A stretch of 64,000 nucleotides of DNA from Macquaria australasica (Eukaryota; Chordata; Actinopteri; Centrarchiformes; Percichthyidae). Position 1 is the first letter of the stretch. Every line of letters starts with the position of its first letter. The position numbers and the translations under genes are program-made. The stretch covers positions 1 through 64,000 of the forward strand of contig SEMN01001212.1 of the NCBI GenBank assembly GCA_005408345.1, read 5' to 3'. Of the stretch, positions 59,600-64,000 are shown in pieces. The notes below the pieces were generated by a model, which was not told the DNA's origin, made no database searches, and worked only from the letters and a program-made list of their open reading frames with translations.

Positions 59600-59930
59600 C
59601 TTAGTACAATTTTAATGTTCTTTACGTGAGTATTTTTCCGGTATTTTATACTTCTTCTCCACTAAATTTCAGAGTGAAATTGTACTTTTTACTCCACCAC
59701 AGTTATTTGACAGCTGTAGTTACTGGTTACTGTGCAGATTAAAATTTAATATACGAAAACCTATAACTTTTTTATTATGATACATTATTATAGATTAAAT
59801 TACCCAACAATAGCTATATATGGTAGTTAAGATGAGCTGCCTCTCCTACAGCATTAAGATGCTCCTTTAGATGTTTTTTCATTAGTAATTATAATTACTT
59901 AAGTATCAGTATAGTATAATACTGGCAGGG
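59600..59930. mobile_element. Family B element, diverged copy
   Basis: GAGTATTTTTCCGGTATTTTATACTTCT, ACTCCACCACAGTTATTTGACAGCTGTAGTTAC and the AATTACTTAAGTATCAGTAT order match the family B interior. The outer ends are not clear. Confidence 0.45.
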
Positions 59931-61779
59931 CCGTTCTTCTCTACGAGTTCATACGTTTACTTATGGTTTTTCATGCAGGACTTAGAGTAAATGGACATAA
60001 CATACTAACACTTCAATTTTCAGGGTAAAATTTAATATTCTGGGTCCTGCAATTTGCCACAATTTTGGCAAACATTGAGATGTCGTTAATTGTGTTTATG
60101 AGCGGTTGTTAATTTCCAGAATAATTGAAAGAACGGCTCCATGTAAACAAATTCAAAATATTTATTATTATAAACTTAACTGTCCTTATTTGTTGAATTG
60201 TATGTTTAAAATTGCAAGTGTGTTTGCTATAAATCATATTAAATTACATCGTCTGTTCCAGGAACTGCTTTCAGTTCCTTTCTAGGAAATGATTAGAAAC
60301 TTACTTAACACTAATATTAAATACATACAATTAGCATAATGTTAGAATCATGTTATGCTAACATGTTTAGCATTACTGTTAGCGCTCAAAGTCAGTGTTG
60401 AACACAGCTACAGGGTAACATTAGCACATTTATGTTAGCATATTAACATGACAGTAATTTGGTCATAACACTATAAAATAATTCTCCAATAACTACTCCT
60501 TATCAACAAATATGTAAAATGTAATTCATTGTTATCTTTTAGAAAACAACATGTCCAAGATGATATTTTCAAATTCCATGTTCTACCAACACTATAAAGA
60601 TGGATCTTTTTTGGGGGGTTAATCAAAGACAAATTATTTAAAATGATATAAAACAGAGAAAAGCAGAAAATCGTCACATTGGAGAAGCTACAATCAGAGA
60701 TGTTTGACACCTAGTAGAAGATCAAAATTAATGTAGATTCATTTTCTGTCAGTCCTCTAATCAATTATTAGAAATAAATGAACCTAAATATTTTGGCAAC
60801 AATGTGGCTCATAAACATTTCTTCATCTTATGAGTAAATGATCAAACTCATAGGAGTTGGTTGGATCGGGTGTATGAGGTGAGGCGGCAGTGGTACCAGT
60901 CAAATCTATACTCACGGACCTAATGTGTCTCTTGTTTTGGTTCATTTTTGTTCCACTCAGGGGCCTGGGTCCCCGGGGCCCCATGTGATCCACCAGCGTT
61001 TTAAGAGCTGTGATTGTGAACGGCACTCATCAGCACGTCTTACTGTAAGTCTGGAGAAAAAAGGGGGAAACAGATCATTAGCATCAGTCACCAGCCACAG
61101 AATCAGAGGATCGGCATCAATTAGTGGCACCGTAATGAGCCCGGTTTCTTCAAGTTAAAAAGCTTCAAAGAGATCGAGAGCTCAGCTGGATCATCAGCGT
61201 CTGAGCTGACATCAAAGCCTGGACACATAATGACTCCCAATCAAACATCACAGCCTCATGAAGCTTCGTCCTCAAACTGCTGAGTTTTATTTTATATTCC
61301 AGCTTTCTGCGAACAAAGTTTCTGTCACTGAGTCACTGAGAACATTATATAAGAATTACCTTGGAGTGGGCTACAGGGAGTTTGTTTTCAAGTTTGACCA
61401 AATCACACGTCTTCATGCTGCTACCTGAAGTCATGTTTCTCAGCACGTCTCCTGTGATGAGCCCGGATCAGCAGCTTTACGTCGGCTGCTGAAGCTCCTG
61501 TCAGGCTGATGGACGCTCAGACGACGTTAAGCCTCTGCTGGCTGGACGGACATTTTCCCTCCTGAATTAAAGGGATCCAGGAACATAAATCCTCTTCGCC
61601 TCCATGTTGGGCGCCGGAAGATCTCTTTCTGGTCAGTCTGTGGAGATTTCAGAAATGTCAGCCTAAAGTGAGTTACAGGTTGCATTCTGTAAAATAAAAT
61701 GAAAGAAAATTACTAAAGTGATTAAAATAAGCAAACGTGTTGCCCCCCACAGATGACGCAGAGAGTCCTGTATGCATGG

Positions 61780-62175
61780 ACGGATTATCAGACAAAGGGC
61801 CCCTATGGGCACCACCCCTCCTACATAACAACAAGACACAAAACAACGAGAAATGACGTAGCCTTTATGTAGTCGTTTTAAGTTTCTTTGTAGTCATTCT
61901 GTGTCTCTTTGTAGTCATTTTGTTGCTCTTTGTAATCGTTTTGCATCTCTAATAATTTGTTCTCTTTGTGGTTGTTTTACGTCTCTTTGTGGGGTTTTTT
62001 TGCATCTTTTTGTAGTCATTTCGGGTCTCTGTGATTGTTTTGAGTCTTGTTTTACATCTGTTTGTAGTTTTGTCTCTTTGTAGTTGTTTTGAGTCTCATT
62101 TTGCATCTTTTCGTGGTCGTGGACCCCTTGGGCCCCTGGGCCTGGTCCCAGTAGGCCCGTTCAGTAATATTCAGC
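61780..62175. repeat. Repeat element with a TTTGTAGTCATTTTG minisatellite core
   Basis: Core of about 250 bases with repeated TCTTTGTAGTCATTTTG / TTTGTAGTTGTTTTGAG words, period about 20-25. It is bounded by GGATTATCAGACAAAGGGCC on the left and the inverted GGGCCCCTGGGCCTGGTCCC then AGGCCCGTTCAGTAAT on the right, which resemble diverged terminal inverted repeats. It is most likely a small transposable element with an expanded interior. Confidence 0.6.
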
Positions 62176-62934
62176 CTGTATGTAATGTTCAATGCGATGT
62201 TTTTAAGCCCTGCAGTGTGAGTATACATGACACAGGTGCATTAACCCTGCAGGTTTTGTGAGTGAGGGTTTCATCATCTGACCACATTTGCACAAAAAAA
62301 CTAAAAAAAACTGTTGGCCTGTGACGAGTCACATCAGTGAGGAGCTCCAATTAAAAGATACTGTGAGGTAATTAGCCGTCCACACAGAGGTGATAAGAGG
62401 ACATTTCTTGCTTTGTTGCATGTTGATGGAGGACGTTATTTGGTTTGATTTGAGTTTGATTGAGCTGGAGGGTTACAGTGACACTGAGAAGATGGAAGTA
62501 AGAAGGTGCAAATCTCACTCTTCTCTGGGATTTCAGAAATGATGAGGCTGAAAATGTTTCTGTTCAGCTCTGCCTCATTTGTCACTCTTCATTTTACTCC
62601 AGATCGCTCTTGAAGCCTCAATATGAGCACAAGTGAGTGATTCACACCAGCTAAAAAACAGATCCATCGCTTTACAGACAGAGACAATGATAGAAAGCGA
62701 CAAATATGGAGGAATACCTGCGGTATGAGTCACATCCCAGGTAACAAGCTGGGTCTGCTGCAGAGGACCACATGGGACCCAGCTCTGGTCCAGATTTGGC
62801 TACGTTAGGGTTAAGACTTTAGACTAGGACCAATTTAGACTGAGAATCTCCTCCTGTTAGCAGCACTCAGATGAACTTTGGGACAGTGCTGGCCCTTATA
62901 ATATAAATAACAGTTTACTTGGGCTGCCAAGACA

Positions 62935-63125
62935 TTTTGGCTACAAACCCCCAAGGGGCTGGGGCATCCTGGTGACCTGTAGGGGGTTTGAGGCACTGAC
63001 AATGTCACCGGTTCATGTCCAGTTGAGGAAACGTTGTTGCATGTCATCCCTCCTCTCTCTCCTTTCATTTCATGTCCCATCTCAAGCATCCACTATCAAA
63101 ATAAAGGTAAAATGCCCAAATAAAA
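62935..63125 (+). mobile_element. SINE-like copy
   Basis: Contains CACCGGTTCATGTCCAGTTG (resembling a pol III B box), then GTTGCATGTCATCCCTCCTC and an ATAAAGGTAAAATGCCCAAA tail. I associate this arrangement with common tRNA-derived SINEs of percomorph fish. The A box is not clear and no target-site duplication was identified. Confidence 0.55.
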
Positions 63126-64000
63126 CTCAAAGGCTGCCAGGTGAGTTGTGGGTTCCTGTTGACTCAAGTAAAAATGCAGGACCTGTCCTGGGGCCCTGAC
63201 AGTTACCTGCTTTACTCGATTAATAATCCAGCTCAGGCTACTTGGGGGGGGGATGCATTGACTCTCCCCTAACAGTGAACATGAGCAAACATGGCTGCTT
63301 ATTTAAGCAACTCCGTGTTGAAGTTGGTGGCCTGACACAGAGATAGCAGAAGAAGAGTCAGAGGAAGAATGGCCCGGAGCCTGACAGAGGATCAAACGCC
63401 CACAGAAGAAGAAGAAATGATCAAAAGATGCAGAGCTGCATCCTGCTGCAGATCCTCTTCTCTCTGCAGAGAATACTTTCACAACAAAGAGTCAGCAGTA
63501 TGTTCTGGGTGGTTTGGGGTGTTTATGGGGACATTTCTTCACGCTGATCCCATAAAGAGACAGTCACAGACCAAATCATGCCCTGGAGCCGGGCAGAACA
63601 AGGCGACGGCTTTTAAACCTCTTACTTCACGTCTCTCTGCAGGTTTATTTATAGTGGATCTCCTCAAACAGGCCGCTGGCCCTCTGGGCGCTGACATAAC
63701 ACACTGAATTAATGCTGAGACCAGTTTCCTTGTTTACCATCTATTCTCTGCGTGCCCAGCTCTGGCTCCACGTCAGCTCTTATTCTCACACTAATGCCTC
63801 GCTGACAACAGGAGGATTTGGGTTCTGCAGCTCTGACTCTGCAGGCCGGATGTTTACCGGCAACAATCCGCTCAGTTTGTGGTCGTAAATAAAAAGTCTG
63901 GGATCATCACAAAGTAAAAAAAATTAAAAAACACCCGATATCAACAAAAATCAATTATCACCGAAGCATCCAGTTTCCTTTTAGAGTCTCAGAGTCTTAA

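Larger units (their letters stand above)
59150..64000. other. Gene-poor flank after the C15orf40 homologue
   Basis: No protein-coding exon could be supported. It includes a family B relic, the 61.8-62.2 kb repeat, and a SINE-like copy near 62.9-63.1 kb. A 112-codon plus-strand frame at 63369-63707 begins MARSLTEDQTPTEEEEMIKR but has no known motif and its downstream half is not protein-like, so it is left as unassigned. Confidence 0.5.

Noticed and set aside
63369..63707. 112-codon plus-strand frame MARSLTEDQTPTEEEE
   Set aside because: No recognisable motif and no splice or neighbour support. The upstream half is low-complexity GA-rich sequence, so it is left as unassigned.
1..64000. CRISPR arrays, operons, prophage or plasmid features
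   Set aside because: Tandem repeats here lack regular spacers and the genes are spliced vertebrate genes.

Overview
The window looks like nuclear DNA of a teleost fish, probably a percomorph. The sequence is AT-rich, the genes are split by short GT-AG introns, CA/TG and CAGA microsatellites are frequent, and many fish-type dispersed repeats are present. No bacterial operon, CRISPR array, tRNA or rRNA gene was seen. All gene models were built by hand from splice sites, reading frame and remembered vertebrate protein families; no database search was run.

Four protein-coding genes are supported. (1) gramd2a-like, plus strand, about 1770-14798, with its first coding exon missing: a GRAM-domain protein of ER-plasma membrane contact sites. 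(2) prr5l (Protor-2), minus strand, coding 18883-31620, with a GC-rich non-coding first exon and promoter near 39204-39570: an mTORC2-associated protein. (3) A glutaminase-like gene, minus strand, 43090-55629, 21 coding exons and 645 predicted residues. (4) The C15orf40/UPF0235 homologue, plus strand, 57067-58582, four exons and 121 residues. gramd2a and prr5l are convergent, prr5l and the glutaminase-like gene are in tandem on the minus strand, and the glutaminase-like gene is divergent from C15orf40 across a gap of about 1.4 kb. 59150-64000 holds no gene I can support.

The most interesting result is the glutaminase-like gene. All 21 exons splice in frame, and the fold-type motifs and C-terminal ankyrin repeats are kept. 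Yet every active-site and substrate-binding position I can align to human GLS is changed, including both members of the Ser-x-x-Lys catalytic pair (now Glu and Trp). It reads as an intact, full-length, catalytically dead glutaminase (a pseudoenzyme), not as a decayed pseudogene. The predicted N-terminus also lacks a mitochondrial presequence.

The rest is shaped by mobile DNA: a deleted PIF/Harbinger transposon with a TAA target duplication and a nested retroelement tail; decayed LINE reverse-transcriptase pieces; at least three recurring families of short inverted-repeat elements; a SINE-like copy; several minisatellites; and microsatellites that sit directly at splice acceptors.
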